A DNA stretch of 64,000 bases from Archilochus colubris (Eukaryota > Chordata > Aves > Apodiformes > Trochilidae): the NCBI GenBank assembly GCA_023079485.1, contig CM041083.1, positions 154,460,552 to 154,524,551 on the forward strand, in the 5' to 3' direction. The notes below the pieces were generated by a model, which saw nothing but the letters and a program-made list of their open reading frames with translations, searched no databases and was not told where the DNA came from. Below, one piece after another: positions 12,801 through 26,189 of the stretch (position 1 is the first letter of the stretch; every line of letters begins with the position of its first letter). Both the position numbers and the translations under genes were made by a program.

Positions 12801-15423
12801 GCTTCTTTTCCTGGTAACACTTTGATACCATGTGCAACCATTTGACAGTTGATAGCAAATGCTAGCAACTGGCATGTTTACCTTCAGTACACTTTAATGG
12901 TGAAATGGAAATTCAGCCAATTACTCATTCAAAATGTAAACAAGTGAATCCATTACTTGGCTAACTTCTCACTATGTAGTTTGATCCAGAATGTCAACTA
13001 ATTTAGTAGAAAAATACATGAAACAAAGTTTCCTCTCATTTTACTGATTGAAAGTTTAAATATTAGAATGTGTTCCTGAAGTGTCAGAAATACTCAAGAA
13101 AAGTATTGGCCTGTTCACATTGGAACAAAAATCTACTTGGAATAAGGCTTTCTTGGGTATATTTTAAAGTATTTCATCCTGTCAGTGCACTTGCTGAAAA
13201 AGATCAGAAACATCTTTGTTTGTAGTCTAAAGACAAGAACAATGATGCTGCTTTTGCTCATAATGATTAGAAACCCAGTTTGCTTGAGCTTTGCTCAGGG
13301 ATAAATACACTAGCAAAACATGTTACTGAATATTACTGGCACAACATCTGAATGGGATATGATCAATAGTATCTTGATAACTTAATCACATAAAAACTGG
13401 TAAACAAGTTAACTAGTTACAAATATGAAATTGCTAAAATTTACAACTTTCTTACAAGGGTCTAAAGAAACTGAAAGCAAAAAATTGCACCACTTACAGA
13501 TCAATGACTGCCAAACCCAACTTTTTAAGTGCGTTTTACATTACTTTGTTTATAACTCAAATTTTAATTATGGTGGCAAAAATGGCCTATTATATTACTG
13601 ATTATTAATCTACCTATTTCAAAAGAAAATGCTTCTTTTACAGTGTACCTCCAGAAAATTTATGAGTGAAAGAAGAGTACAAAAAGATCCTATGAAGAAT
13701 ATTCTGTGATTAATTTCACTGAAGTTCTCTCACCTAGGGTTTGTGTGTTTCATTGCCTTCCCTCTCTCATAGTCAATTACATACTTAAAATCTAAACACA
13801 ATTAAGCATGAACTTTTGTTATTCTGAGGGATTTATTCAATACGTATTTAACACAGGAAGTATAGGCCATTACACTAAATACACAGTGTTGAGTTATCAT
13901 ACAGTCAGAGTTCAGAATTACCATGAAAAGAATCTGCATAAACACTATGTATAAATGATCCAGAGATCTGCATTCTGCATTATTAGTTACAATAATGTTC
14001 TAATGCTAACTGACCCCCAAACGCTGTTACATTTACAATAAGCAGTGTATCCTTTGAAGCCAATAAAACAAGCCAATAAAACAAGTTAACAGAAGCATAA
14101 ATGTCCTGAAGAAAGTAAAAGTAGGAAGATGAATAATTTAATTTGTCCAATTTCCACTGAAAAGCTGAAATTTCACTTTTGAAATTCATTTTAACCCTGA
14201 GCCTGAGTTCTGGTGAACATTATTATAAGGACTTGACATAAAAATGTGAAAGTGTGAAAGTCAGGATGTCACACTAAATTTTTAAGGTGTCCTTTCTCTG
14301 ACATGAAGTTATTTGTTTCTTTCCATAGTCAGTCAGGCTCATCAAGCAAGTGATAAATCTTTGTCTCAGGAACTCATGGAAGAAAAGTCTTCTAGCCTTA
14401 CTAATTCAATGCAACTCTGGTTTAAGGTGTACATTCTATCCAGTTTACCCTATGCAATACCTTTTTTTATTCTAGGAGTATGATATAGTGAACTGTTATT
14501 TTGGGAAAAGAAAAATAAGTACTTTTCAGTACTGAAACTGTGACTACCGTAAATATTTTCCTTCTTTAACTTTAATGCATCACAGTATTATCTTAGGTCT
14601 GAGTTTTGCTCATTCTATATAATTGAATGAAAAATATGTTTAGCAATGCATTTTTCAGTTAGTTTTTTTAATTACCATTTTTAAAGGCAAATATCTACAA
14701 ATAATGCACATAATGGAGAAAATTTTTTTGTAGATTCCCCCCCCAAAAAAAAAGCCTATTCTGTACTAACCCATCTGAGGCAAAAGTAAGAACTAAGGAT
14801 GGCCAAGCTCTTCCTACTGTCCTGGGAGCATATATTCACCATTTCAACAAGATACCTTGGTTTGCTGAGACTATAAACTACTCAGCTCCTTTGTTAAAAA
14901 ATGTAATCATTGCAAACTTACGCTTTGGAATTACAACATTTGACACTACCAAAGGGATTCCTAGATTAAGACCTAAAACTTTTTACAGGTAGATGATTTC
15001 AAATGGCTAGATAAGACAAAATTTACTTTGATTCAGTATGCAAGGAGTCTGGCATCTCAGCAAACTTTCACTGGATACCCAGAAAGCTGAGATAGCTAAG
15101 TTGCATGCAGGGAATGTCTTTATAGGCATAAATTTTGGGGAATCTGAACACCAAATTGAATTACACATTTTTAATTGTGTAGTAAACATGTTGTCCTAAG
15201 TGTGTATTGCAACAATTTTTTGAGCCATCTAGCTGTGTAACTGCTTTGTCTGGGATAATGCACAATTTTACCTCTAATGGAAGGAATCTGTGGACAGTCT
15301 CTGATACAGGGAGAAGAGGAATTATACTGACAAAGCAGTTGCTGAGGTTCTTAGTTCTTCGGTCCACACTAGAACCCAAGAGGTTCACATGTAGGTTCCT
15401 GACGTTTCTCCGTTTGGGATTTT
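9858..15423. other. AT-rich unique DNA, no gene recognised
   Basis: An A run at 9859-9873 follows the CR1 directly. The rest is unique AT-rich sequence. Frames at 12093-12293 and 12368-12652 are the longest and have no recognisable domain or splice context. A 13-mer direct duplication (AAGCCAATAAAAC, twice) lies at 14057-14082. The piece 10900-11120 has fewer simple runs and several homeodomain-like or POU-like words and is listed separately as a candidate conserved noncoding element. Confidence 0.6.
10900..11120. other. Candidate conserved noncoding element
   Basis: This stretch lacks simple repeats and has mixed base composition. It carries AT-hook or homeodomain-like words (TAATAATTAGG) and an octamer-like ATGCATGC context around 11030-11045. 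It encodes nothing I can see. The call is inference from texture only, because no alignment was possible. Confidence 0.2.
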
Positions 15424-18400
15424 GAGCTTTTTTATTTGTTTTGTTTTCTTTTCTTTTGTTTTTTTCCTTTTCTCATCCCTGAAATTGAAGACTAACAAGC
15501 CGATAATTCATCATTATTTCTGGTGTCATACAATCTTGCATGGCTGATAATCTGTACATTGGTATTTTATAAATGCAGAATAATAACATCTTATCTTTGG
15601 GACAACCATCTGGGCTGTGTGTTTTCTTTACAATCCATGTGCAGAGCACTTTTTTACTGTGTGCCTATATTCTCACACAAACACCAAACAAAGCCAAGCA
15701 AATGATAAAATGCAAGATTCCCAGGTGACTTAGTGCATTTGTTCTGTTCTGTAAATAGAAAGATATATTCTGTAGATGAGAACTAAAGAAAAAATAACAG
15801 ATAACTCTCTTTTCTATTCAACATTTGCAGCCTGAGCCTATAAGACAAATAAATCATTGAACACAGAACATTTTTTAGGAGTAAGTTTTATAATTTTCAG
15901 CTTATTTTTTCTGGACCTTTGTAGATGTGAGAAATTCTTCTTAGCTGACAAGAAAGTAACCTTTTTATGAATAGACCTGGACTGATTATGGAGTCCCAGA
16001 CCTCTATTGCAATCTTTTAGGGAAAATATATGCATTTGGAAAATATATGTTTTGGAAAAATACACAGTTATGCAGCTAGCAATGTTCATTCATCTTTTAT
16101 TAAATCTTTCAAATATCACATTAATTTTATTCCAGAATACTGAGCACTTTGTATGTTTTATGACACTCAACCCTCTCAGCCAAATTTCTACTGCATACAT
16201 AACTGAAATAATTCAATAATACATTTTGTTATGAATTTCATAGTGTTTCATAGTGTTTGTTAATTTCATAGTGTCATAATTGTTTGTAAATAGGTAGTAG
16301 CAGAATTGACTGACTGAAAAAAACCCCACAAACATTTGCAGAAAAACTATATACTTGCTTCAGATTAATCAAGAGTGTTTTGAAAATATTCTCTGGTTGT
16401 CAGTGTCTGGGAAGACAGATAATCTTATTTTTTCACTACATTCAATAAAACTAACACCAATTACTTAACAGTACTAAAACAACTTCAATTGCCCTTATTT
16501 TTCACTCAGAGATTAATAATCTGAATGTTATTCTCACACGTCTGTCTAATGTAAATAAGATCTCAACACTGACTTTAAGTAAGTCCTTGGTTTATAAATA
16601 AGTATATCTTTCATATGTTGCATTTTCCCTAAGATGGGAATGTTGAATTCTTATTAAAAGATTCTGAGAATTTAGGACTCCTCTTTATTTTATGAACAAA
16701 TTGTAAATATGCCATTTAAAATGTCATATATATATTAAAATGTCTTTTTAAGAAATACCATGCTTAGAGTATATTCTTCCCATTTCCACTATAGTACAAG
16801 CCAAATTTATGGAAAATTGTCACAAAATAATGTAGATGTATTTTAGTATTAAATGCCAAGTTAGTTAAGCCATCATTCCAAATTAGAGGGACTCAAACTA
16901 TCTGCATGCTAGAATTTTGGTGGCTTAGAATGTGTCTTCATACAATAATATATATAGTGTTTCAGGTTTGAATAACCACTAAGTTTTCTGGATTTGTGTT
17001 TTAAGGTAACATAATGCAATTTTTTTAACATCTCCACTATTATTATGTTTTAAATCTTAAATAGAGTTTGACAGTTTTCCCTCGTTTTTCAGTATCAGTG
17101 AATACTGATTTGTTTGTTTCTTCTTCACTTATTTCAGTACTATTTACATGTTTAATTATTACATCTATTTATAAAAGTACATAATCTATAATGTACAAAT
17201 ATTTCTCCAGTAGTTACTCCCTTAAGGTGCTCTGAAAATCAGAAGTGATCCTTTTATGTATTAAAACTACAGACTTCCACATGACGAATTACCAGAAGCC
17301 CAGAATTACTGTGTCCAGAGAGAAAATGAATCACTGAGAGAGATAAGAAATGCTGTTTTATTTTCATTCCAGACAGAGGTGCAAACGGTGGCAAGCTGCT
17401 GCAGGGCAAAGCTGCCTGCTTTGAAGAATTTGTCACACCATTGTGAGATTTGTAGCTGAACATGGACTTAAACAGCAACCTCATCATTAACAAATTGGTA
17501 CTTGCTGAGTACCACCATGAAATTACAGTTTGCATTTTATAATCAATGAAAAAAAAAATTCTTACTCTGGCCCCAACCTCACACAAACTGCTAGGTACTG
17601 TCTACTTAGCCACCATTGCTAGACTAGGCTTAAGGTAAGATTCAGAACTGCTAGCTCACATCAGAGGGTCCCTAAGTAATATCTAACTTCAAATTATATT
17701 TTAGAATTAATGTATATGTGAAGACTGCATTCTTTGCTGTAGTTTTTAAAAATAGCTATCAGCTTCAGTAACAGCCGAGACCACTTCATTTAAACCCCAC
17801 GTAGATGAAGTACAGAGAAATACTCTGTGCTCTCTAGAAGAATAAGAATGCGTAAAGCTTTATAATCTAGAAGCAAAAAAGAAAGAATTGTGAAGTACTA
17901 TTAGCTTAAAAGTTCTTTGTTTTCAATGAAGTTTAGCATAAAATCAAGTATTCCATACCATTTCAAGAAATTTTATTTGGATTCATGATAAGATGCTTAA
18001 TTCAAGATTAAAAAACCTGTCTTTCTACAATTAAATAGGTAAAAACACGGTACCAATGTCTGGTGAATTTCCTCTCTTTATCTCATTTTTCAACTTTTAA
18101 TTCTTAAGGACAGTTTTGTTACCTTTTTGAGAGTACTGAAAGGCTCAGGGAAAGTAGCTGTCCAGAAGTAGGAAGTTCCTTCAGTCACAGTGCAATGCTG
18201 AATTTATTTGAAGCATTTGATATACAAAGTGGAATAGAAATTAAGTTTGAGGAGGCTCTTTTTGCAGTTCTCAGGCACTCCATGAGAGTAACAAAACAGT
18301 TCATGCTCTATCATTAATCCTACAACTTGTCTGTATGTGGCTTATAATTCTGTTGTGCAGCTCCTCAACAGGCAGAACTAGAAGTGTGAAGAGCACTCAT

Positions 18401-18480
18401 ACATTTTATCATCATGGTAAATTAAGTTTCTGAATAAAATTGCATTATACAATTGTGAAAATGACAGCATCAGTTCTGTT
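15424..18480. other. AT-rich unique DNA, no gene recognised
   Basis: Opens with a T-rich tract with scattered G and C (15428-15473). A TTTCATAGTG decamer is repeated three times around 16237-16276. The 110-codon minus frame at 17254-17586 has no recognisable domain, and its sequence is serine- and leucine-rich without periodicity. No repeats of CR1 or LTR type were seen. Confidence 0.6.
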
Positions 18481-21400
18481 TGGGGGTTTTTTTGTTGTTT
18501 TATTGCTGTTGTTTCTTTTGTCTTGTGTGTATGTGTTCACTTTGCTTGGCTTTTTTTAACCAATCCTGCTACTCCAGGATGACAGATGATAGTATATGAA
18601 AGCAATAGACTTCAGTTTTCTTCAAGGATTTACATATATGTATGAGTGTATGATAAATATATGTCATGCTATTTTTTTCTTTGAATTGCTACAGATGGAT
18701 AAGTGTTGGGTTTTCTGTGAAAATTCTGATTTTTCTTTAAAAGAAATTCTGAAGGTTGAACTTTTTCAAAATAAGATTCGGAAGGAAATGCTTTTTAGAT
18801 CAGTTAAAAACTTTGCACTTAGTAAAAGAGAACATATTTTAAAGAAAAGTTTGTTGTTGTTGTTTGTTTTTTTTTAACAAACCTCTTGCAAAAATATCCA
18901 CCATTCCTAACTATATAGGTTACAGTAAACGAGTACCTCTAAACAGAAAAAAAATTATTTGCAGTCGATGGACTGTCAGTTGTCTCCTCATTAAAGGAAT
19001 ATATGAGAAATCAGTCAAAATAAACTTACAAAAAGAGAGAAAATCCTCTTTCAGGGCATAGAAAAGAGTGCTGCTGATGTGTTTTAGGAAGAGAGTTGTT
19101 TTGCTCTGGCTATTTTATAAGACCATCTTTTATACATAGGCACTCTGTATGTGATAACTGAGTTCAAGGGAAATAGCTGCTGTGCTTCTGCTTAATTTGG
19201 TTTTAGAAAAACACTTGAAAGTGTTCTGCTGACATGGCACACTCCTGCTGTGGCCCTGACTGAGCTCATGTGCTAAGTGTATTCTGAATAAAATTCTTTA
19301 GGGCCTTATGGGGAGGATTACTGATTATTGTGCTCCTTTTGGGCAGAGGCACAGTTACAGAGGTGGCATAAAAAATGTGCAGAGGGGAAGACCATCTTTT
19401 TTTCAAAGGCACCAGAATGTGGTCTTTTAGACCTATTCTTCAGCTGAATCCCATTTGATAGGCACAGAAAATTTTGATGAATTCACCTCTTACATTTAAC
19501 CTTATCTTAAACTGAAAGCTACAGTCCTAAATCAAGCAACTTTCAGTCTCAGAACTGAGCATTTCTGCACCAGTGCTATTTAGTCTGACTTTATGGTGAG
19601 CTGAAAGTAATACATTTAGCCTTATGTGATCTAGAGTAGTGGGGTGAATTTTGCATCAAAGGAATAGTTTTAAAATTGCTTCCCTTTGATTTACATGAGT
19701 TTACCTGGTTTACATAACATTTTGGTGCAGTTTATTCTTGTGAAGATATTTTCCCTCACTATTTAAAATCAATCAATGTGTGTAGCTGAAGAAACAGAAA
19801 GAATTTTCAGTTATTTGGCTTCAACAGAAAAGAAAGTCCTTAGTTTTTCATTATTTTTTACCTTTTAAATGCAAGTTCATCAGTTCAAACTTTGTCCAAA
19901 ATAATAGGAATCAACATTTTAATTCATTCTTCTACCTACAATACTAAAAAACCAATTAGAACAGAATCTTTTGGAAAAATCAGAGAACTCATTTAGTGAT
20001 TTCATTGTACCTGTAACTTAATCAGTCAGTCCTGCTTTATATTATTAGTCCATTTCTATACAAAAAAAATCTTTATTCTCTTGAACAAAGCCCAATTCTA
20101 TTATAAATGTTACAAAATAATTCTGTCAAGCTTTTCCTTATTCTCTAACACATACTTGAAAACTGTATTTTTACAGCTCTTCATGGGCAAGGATTTCCAT
20201 ATAGGGTCTTTTGTCTCAGAAACAGCAGCTGGTTCAAAAGAAAATGTGAACATGTTTTCAGCAGTTCCTGATGATTTGAGCAGCTAGTAACCTCTGGGTA
20301 AAAGAATAAACAGCAGAGCTGAGAACAAAAGAAGTCCTCAGGCTACTATTAACTGACAGTAATAAGAGAGACATGATGTACTGTGGTCAGTACAAGTCTC
20401 ATTTGTAGATAAGCCATAAAGAAAAAGCATTCCATCACCAAAGAAAGGTCAAAAGTTAAAGTATGATATGATTGTTTTTAACTCATCTTCCACTGACATA
20501 TTTCTAAAATATGAAGGGGTTCTTGCATTTCAGAAATATATTTCAGTGTATTTTTATATGGCACTTGATTTTTCAAGATGGAGTTAGCAAAGAAAATTTT
20601 TTATCATAGACTTTGGAGGAAATGAGGGGCTGAAGAGAAGAGGATGTTAAGTTTCTCTCATAAAATAGTCAAAGTAACTTTTACATAAAATCTTTACACT
20701 TTTCTGCCACCTGATCTCTTGAAAACAAAATCTCTTTTACCTAGCTTAACTTATTTCAGTAAGAGCATGAAATGTACGGAAGAAAAATTATTTTTAATAA
20801 CTTACTTTGGTAATTGATGGGAATATGTAGAATAACTCAAATACAATTAAATTAGGTAAGGTTATGTATATTTCCTTACTTCAACTTGATTCATTAATAG
20901 TATTCCTGTTGTAATGTAAATTTTCATTTTTTCCCACACAACTTCAGGGCTTAAAATATTATCCTTGAGAAGAGGAAGAAAGAAATAAAAAGCATTTAAA
21001 ATTCTCTTGAATTCCTTCCAAACAGAAGCTGACAGCCAAATAGAACAAAAGCATTGAACAGCCTTGGGCCAACATACTATACATGCCTTGACTATTCTTA
21101 TCCAGCAGCCAAATCTCCTCACTTTTTAAAACCACAATATGATAAGGAAGATCCTGTGTCTGGATCCCATTTCAGTGCATTATTGCAAACCTCCAGAAAA
21201 ATGCTAAGCTGGCTTTGCAAACACTCAAATATTCATTAAAGAGTACAAATCAAAGGCCTGTGGAAAGACTGATCACTTCTAATGTATAGTACTAGGAGAA
21301 TCTTGAAAAGGGAATGGGGAATATCTTTCCATTACAGTTCTGAAATACAGTGTAAGGTTTTACGACCATGATTCAACATTTTTTGAGGTTTTTTTTTCCC

Positions 21401-23657
21401 CTTTTTAAATTCAGAAATTATTCTGAGATAAGTGACCAGGTCCCCTCAAAAGGTAGTGAAGAAAACCTTTCCAGGGAATATCCTATTCCATTCTAAAAAT
21501 AGTGTTCAATAGAAATGACATGAACCACAGAAGTTTCTGAATTGCAGCATCAGTTTGTGACAGAAATAAATCTAGAACCACTTTTAAAGTTAGCATCAAC
21601 ATTATCTTGTTAGAAATAACAAAATAAACCAGGACCTTAACCAACTAGAAATTCAAGGCACTGAATTAGATAGTAAATCTGGTATGTGAATTGTAGAAAA
21701 AAATTCATAGTTTTCCTAAGAGAGTTTTCTGGGACATGATATTACACCAATAACACTAATTCTTTCTCAAAGGATGAAGGGGTCTTTGTTTTTTTTTTTG
21801 TTTGTTTGTTTGTTTCCTGTGAATATTTTTTATTTTCTGCTTTTTACAATATCTATCAGTGACCATCTCCTTATATCTCCTTATTTCTGCAGTCAGGGAC
21901 CTGATTCACAAGCCATATTCCTTTATTCTCTTCTGCTCTTTCTAAGTCAAGAAACTTAGGAAGATATACTTGAAAAGTAGCTGAAAATCTTATGTACAGG
22001 TATCTACATTTTATGATCTTGCAAAAGATCTATGGGTAATATTCTTACTGACTAGGTTATCTAGAAAAATATCTCCTTTTAACAACTCCGTATTAGTAAT
22101 TTTCTTACAAGAAAACCCGTGTGGTGGTGTATTTTGGCATGATGCTAAAATTAATTTTAATCTTGCAAATTCTAGTTTGGAAAGCATCCAATTATTTTTA
22201 ATCATCAATAATTCTAGGGCTTGCACATGGAAGTTTTTGTCCTTTGCAAAGCTACTTACATCCCAGGTGCCCAAAAGAGACAAGCATATTAAGGTACAAA
22301 GTCCTGACCTTAAATGGATCCCTCTCTCTTCTCCAAAATTACATATTAAAGCATTAAGAGTGTGCTGTTAACTAATCCAAATTCTTAAAAATGCTGCCTG
22401 TTCATAACATCAACTAATGCAAAAATTCTAAATAATTATGTTCTGAGGATATAATTACAACTCCAGGGGTAAGTTCTACAAAATCATGAAGGGTTTAATT
22501 TGACTTTTTCTTTTCCATCAGTAGTGCTTTTAATAGATAGTTTAAGAATTCTTAATGGTAAATTAAAAATCATCTCCTAAAATCAGGGATAGATGGCAAT
22601 TATGTGATTTGGCTCAAGCCTCCAGGTGCATTTGACATATTCCTCTCTTCTTTTAAAAACAGTTTAAAGGATAGACTGCTGGAGGATAAACATCATAGCT
22701 TTACTTTGTTTAACAAAGGGGAAAAATGTCATTTTTCCTAACTCATTCACTTCAGATAAATGTCTCTAAGGCTAACATGCTCTGGAGTGAATTAAGTGAG
22801 TATCTAAGTTGCTTGTTGCTCTGTCAAGTTAGGAATTGTAGAACTAATAAGTACTAGAGGAAAGCTGAACTCAAATCATATGCCAAGAAATATTTAGCTT
22901 TGTCTCAAGCTATTCAACTTCTGAACGATGAGTCAAAAAATTTAAGGTAATTAGCTGAGCAAGACTGAAGAACTTATCTCTTATTTCATCTTTTCTCTCC
23001 TACGTTGTAAATGTAATAACATTTAATACTGAGCATCGCCTGATGTGGCTTCTAGCCTCAAGAATAATTTCAACATCTTAAGATGCATTTCTCAGCCTCA
23101 GTTCTTCAGTAGTTGAGGATGATGCTTTGCATGGAAAGTTGATTGATGGATTCATCATACTCAGTCATATGGGTGGAACTGCTCCACAGTTTGTGTGAGC
23201 CTTGTACTGTGTTTCTTGCTGTGATTGTGCACAAAGGCTGACAAACCTGACATTATTTAACTTAAGGAATTCAGAGCAGAATGTTCTGAGATAGGCACTG
23301 TTAACATGAGCTTTATGGAGGAGTTGCTCCGTGCTTTTTTAAAACAGGCATAGAAGACACAGTCCCTAATGGTCCTTTGCATGGTAATAAGATTTCCTAG
23401 TTAAAATGCATTCACCCAAAGGTCATGTCTCCAGCCCTCAAATCTTGTTGCAGAGCACTGCAGTATTGCTTGACTTCTCAACAGAGGCTGTTGCTTTGGA
23501 GGATAAGCAAAGATTTACATAATAACGTTACACAACTCCACAGTTTAAAAAAAAAACAAAAATCAACAACTAGGTGACTGACAATGAAAAAGAAGACACG
23601 AGATCAAAAGAAAGCAGCAGCAAACCACTACAAACCAAGCACTGGATTGCAACGTGG
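18481..23657. other. AT-rich unique DNA, no gene recognised
   Basis: Begins with a G5T7-type tract (18481-18530) and includes a TTTG-repeat tract at 21787-21815. Between them the DNA is unique. The frame at 18596-18877 (93 codons) ends in a GTT-repeat and T run and looks accidental. A homeodomain-like AT-rich piece at 22130-22250 is noted separately. Confidence 0.6.
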
Positions 23658-23767
23658 ATTTTTTTATTTGTTTTGTTGGGGTTTTTTGTTGTTGTTGTTG
23701 TTGGGGGTTTTTTCTGTTTGTTTTGGTTTGGTTTAGTTTGATTTTTTGTTTTGCTTGGTTTTTTTTC
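23658..23767. repeat. G/T-rich low-complexity tract with (GTT)n
   Basis: About 110 bp composed almost only of T and G on the plus strand, including GGGG, five or so GTT units, GGGGG and two GGTTT units. Open frames across it on both strands are low-complexity artefacts (poly-Q-like and poly-N-like on one strand, F/W/C-rich on the other). Confidence 0.9.
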
Positions 23768-25452
23768 ATATTTAAATACAAAAATGGAGATAAGAGGATT
23801 TTCCAGTTTATTTGTGGTGTGTCGTACCTGAAAGGAAGTAACTTTTACTGTCTGGAAATATTAATATAAAAATACATTTATTTAAAATGTGAATGCCAAA
23901 GTGCCTGTCTTAAAATGTAGGCAAGCTTCTGGTTTTCTGTCAAGTGACAGGATGGTATTTCTCTGTTTCTGTAGTCACTGCTTAATGCTCATGTTACTTA
24001 GCCTACATTAGAGTGTAAGTTTCTAGTTTCTTGATTGATTACAGTTTTAAGGCAAAAAAGACACTTTCACGAGATATTTTATTAAGAAATAATTTATTCT
24101 CTCTCTCAAAGTTGTTTCTCAGCCATAAGTGCTCTCTTTGAGGCAAACACAAAACAAAAAAATAAATTATGGTCACAGTGAGATCATCATACTCTGGCCT
24201 TTGCTCTCAATTCCCTTGTTGTCTCACTTCTGACAAGAGGAATGCCTCAGTTCTCAGTGCCTCCTGTGCTTGCTGCAGTGGCATGTGTAGTTCCAGCTAA
24301 ACTTTGCAATAATTTTTTCCTATTTCTGATATCACTAGGACTGGTATCTGACTCTGCAGGGAAACAAGCTTCAATACTGTTGTTTTTCTGGAGTTACACA
24401 AAGATGCTGTACAAGAGGTAATTCAGTTCAGTGTGTAAACAGGGTGATGACAGCAACAGCAACTGAATAAAGTTGTTACTTCATGGCTTCTCATTTAGTC
24501 ATTACTTGCACTCCAATTTTTTGAAATTCAATACACTATTTCCTGCTTTTTTGATCTAAAAACGGAAAATGATCCCCTTTCAAAGAGCCAATGTTTAGAA
24601 GAATACAGGAATGAACATTTTACAACTGTAAACTGCAAGAATGTAAATTACTGGGAGCAGTTGCTGCCTTTGTTGCCAGAGGAAAAATTAGAACATTGCT
24701 TAGCTGGAGGCATAGTGATTGATAAGCTATCCTGAAGGTTTTCTGGTGTTTTTTTTCTTTTTCCTTCTTTTTTTTTCTCCTTTTTTTTTTTTTCTTCTTT
24801 TTTTCCCATTGGATTTGTTTGATTTGTTTAAAATGATAAGGAACTTAGTGGACTTCATTACTTTGTAATAAAGCTGCACATCATTTAACCTTAGAATTTG
24901 ACCACACAGGCTGATATCCAGACTATTTCTTATTTTTGAAGGAGCTTCATTGTTTCTGATCTAGAAAAGCTGGTATGCCAACTGTGCCATTTTTGTGAAA
25001 GTTCCTATGTGTCAGAGTTTGACAAATGTTTTTTTAGAAATTCATTTTTAAAGACATGATCAACATTAGCCTAGTTTATAGCAACTAAAAGTACATTTAT
25101 TGGATGTCAGAGTAAATACATGAAGTGTAAAAACAGGAAATAGTTTAGGAAGACTTCTAGGCTTTCCAGTTCTATAAAAGGTAAATTAAACAGTTCTCAC
25201 TCATGGCTTTCTCAGCAGACTCACTATGAAGAAGAATCTTCTGGCACTGATCATCCTAGAATTAGGTAGAATATCAAAATTGCAAGTTTTAAAAAAAAAA
25301 AGAAAATCACCTTCCAAATCATCTCATGTAGAGTCTGTTTTCAGTATTGTCTGGCAAGTGCAATCTCATTTATTTTTGTATGTAAAAAGTTTCTGTTTGA
25401 ATTATACTGTTTGTAATAAAGTTACAGTTTTCATTGAAACTTGGATAAGACC
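23768..25452. other. AT-rich unique DNA, no gene recognised
   Basis: Unique sequence with a pyrimidine tract at 24749-24807 (T runs broken by single C). The frame at 25226-25465 (79 codons) shows no domain. Nothing else could be supported. Confidence 0.6.
24749..24807. repeat. Polypyrimidine tract
   Basis: About 59 bp of T with interspersed C. It has no partner on the other side that would make it the tail of a retroposon. Confidence 0.85.
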
Positions 25453-25542
25453 TGTTATGGTCTAGGGTAACATTAAAATTTATTTTTGTTTTGGATCCAT
25501 GAAACAAAGTCCAACCGTAAAAGGGTTGGGTGCAAACAGACT

Positions 25543-25548
25543 TTTATT
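25543..25548 (-). terminator. LTR polyadenylation signal AATAAA
   Basis: TTTATT on the plus strand, which is AATAAA read in the orientation of the LTR. A TTTGC/GTTGG-rich stretch follows, as is common around LTR R/U5 junctions. Confidence 0.55.
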
Positions 25549-25755
25549 TGACAACTGATACAGGCAAAATTATAGAGCCAGGAAAAAGAAGGAGAGAGGA
25601 AAAGGAGATGGAGAAAGAGAGAGAGAGAGTCAGAGTCACCAGCAGGGGCCCAGCTGCCCAGCAAGTTTCTTCAAGATGACGCTGATCCTGGACAGGGCCT
25701 GATGCGAGATGGCGGTGGGTCAAGAGACGACCAAACAGCCCCAGCATGGACAGTC

Positions 25756-25763
25756 ATATATAC
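25756..25763 (-). promoter_or_regulatory. LTR TATA box
   Basis: TATATA on the minus strand within the LTR, about 210 bp upstream (in minus orientation) of the AATAAA signal. This spacing and order is that of a retroviral promoter and R region. Whether it is still active is unknown. Confidence 0.5.
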
Positions 25764-26189
25764 CCCTGAGTTCCTTTTGTTCCAGAGGGGCAGCTGTCAG
25801 TCAGCTGCCACAGAAGCCAGGGGCATTAGCATCAGAGCCATTGCAAACAGGTTGCGTGGACGGGGGGCACACAGTTCTTATTTCTTTCCAGGCACCACTC
25901 CCTGCTCTGTTCCAGCCCCCTCAGCCCTCATCAGCATCAGTACAATCAAGGTGGCTTCCTCCACCCTGGCAGGGGAATGGTGCCTGGAGGGACGTCCCAG
26001 CATTGCAGACTGGCCCTTAGAAAAGGGGAGCAGTCTCCACCCAGCAGTAAGTTCTTAGTTCTTATCTCTTTCTGGTGTCACCCCCTGCTCAGCTCTGGCC
26101 AGTTCAGTTCACCCTAGCCAGGGCTATTCACTTTAAAATTGTTCTTTTGAGACAATTTCAAATCAGTGAGATCAGATTCTCGCAAGACC

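Larger units (their letters stand above)
25453..26184 (-). mobile_element. Solo LTR of an endogenous retrovirus (minus)
   Basis: A GC-richer block in AT-rich DNA with LTR signals in order on the minus strand: a TATA box in the reverse complement of 25756-25763, then AATAAA as the reverse complement of TTTATT at 25543-25548, about 210 bp further on. The U3-like part (25770-26184) holds an imperfect duplication, with ACAGTTCTTATTTCTTTCC at 25871 and a related copy at 26056, about 185 bp apart. Taking TG at 25453 and CA at 26184 as ends (732 bp), both flanks are AGACC (25448-25452 and 26185-26189), a plausible 5-bp target duplication. No gag, pol or env lies next to it, so it is a solo LTR left by recombination. 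The core 25500-26111 is secure; the exact ends depend on the AGACC reading. Plus-strand frames of 103-118 codons across it are accidental. Confidence 0.75.

Noticed and set aside
25702..26058. 118- and 103-codon plus frames in the GC-rich block
   Set aside because: They overlap each other and run antisense to an LTR with its own signals. Low stop density is explained by GC content.
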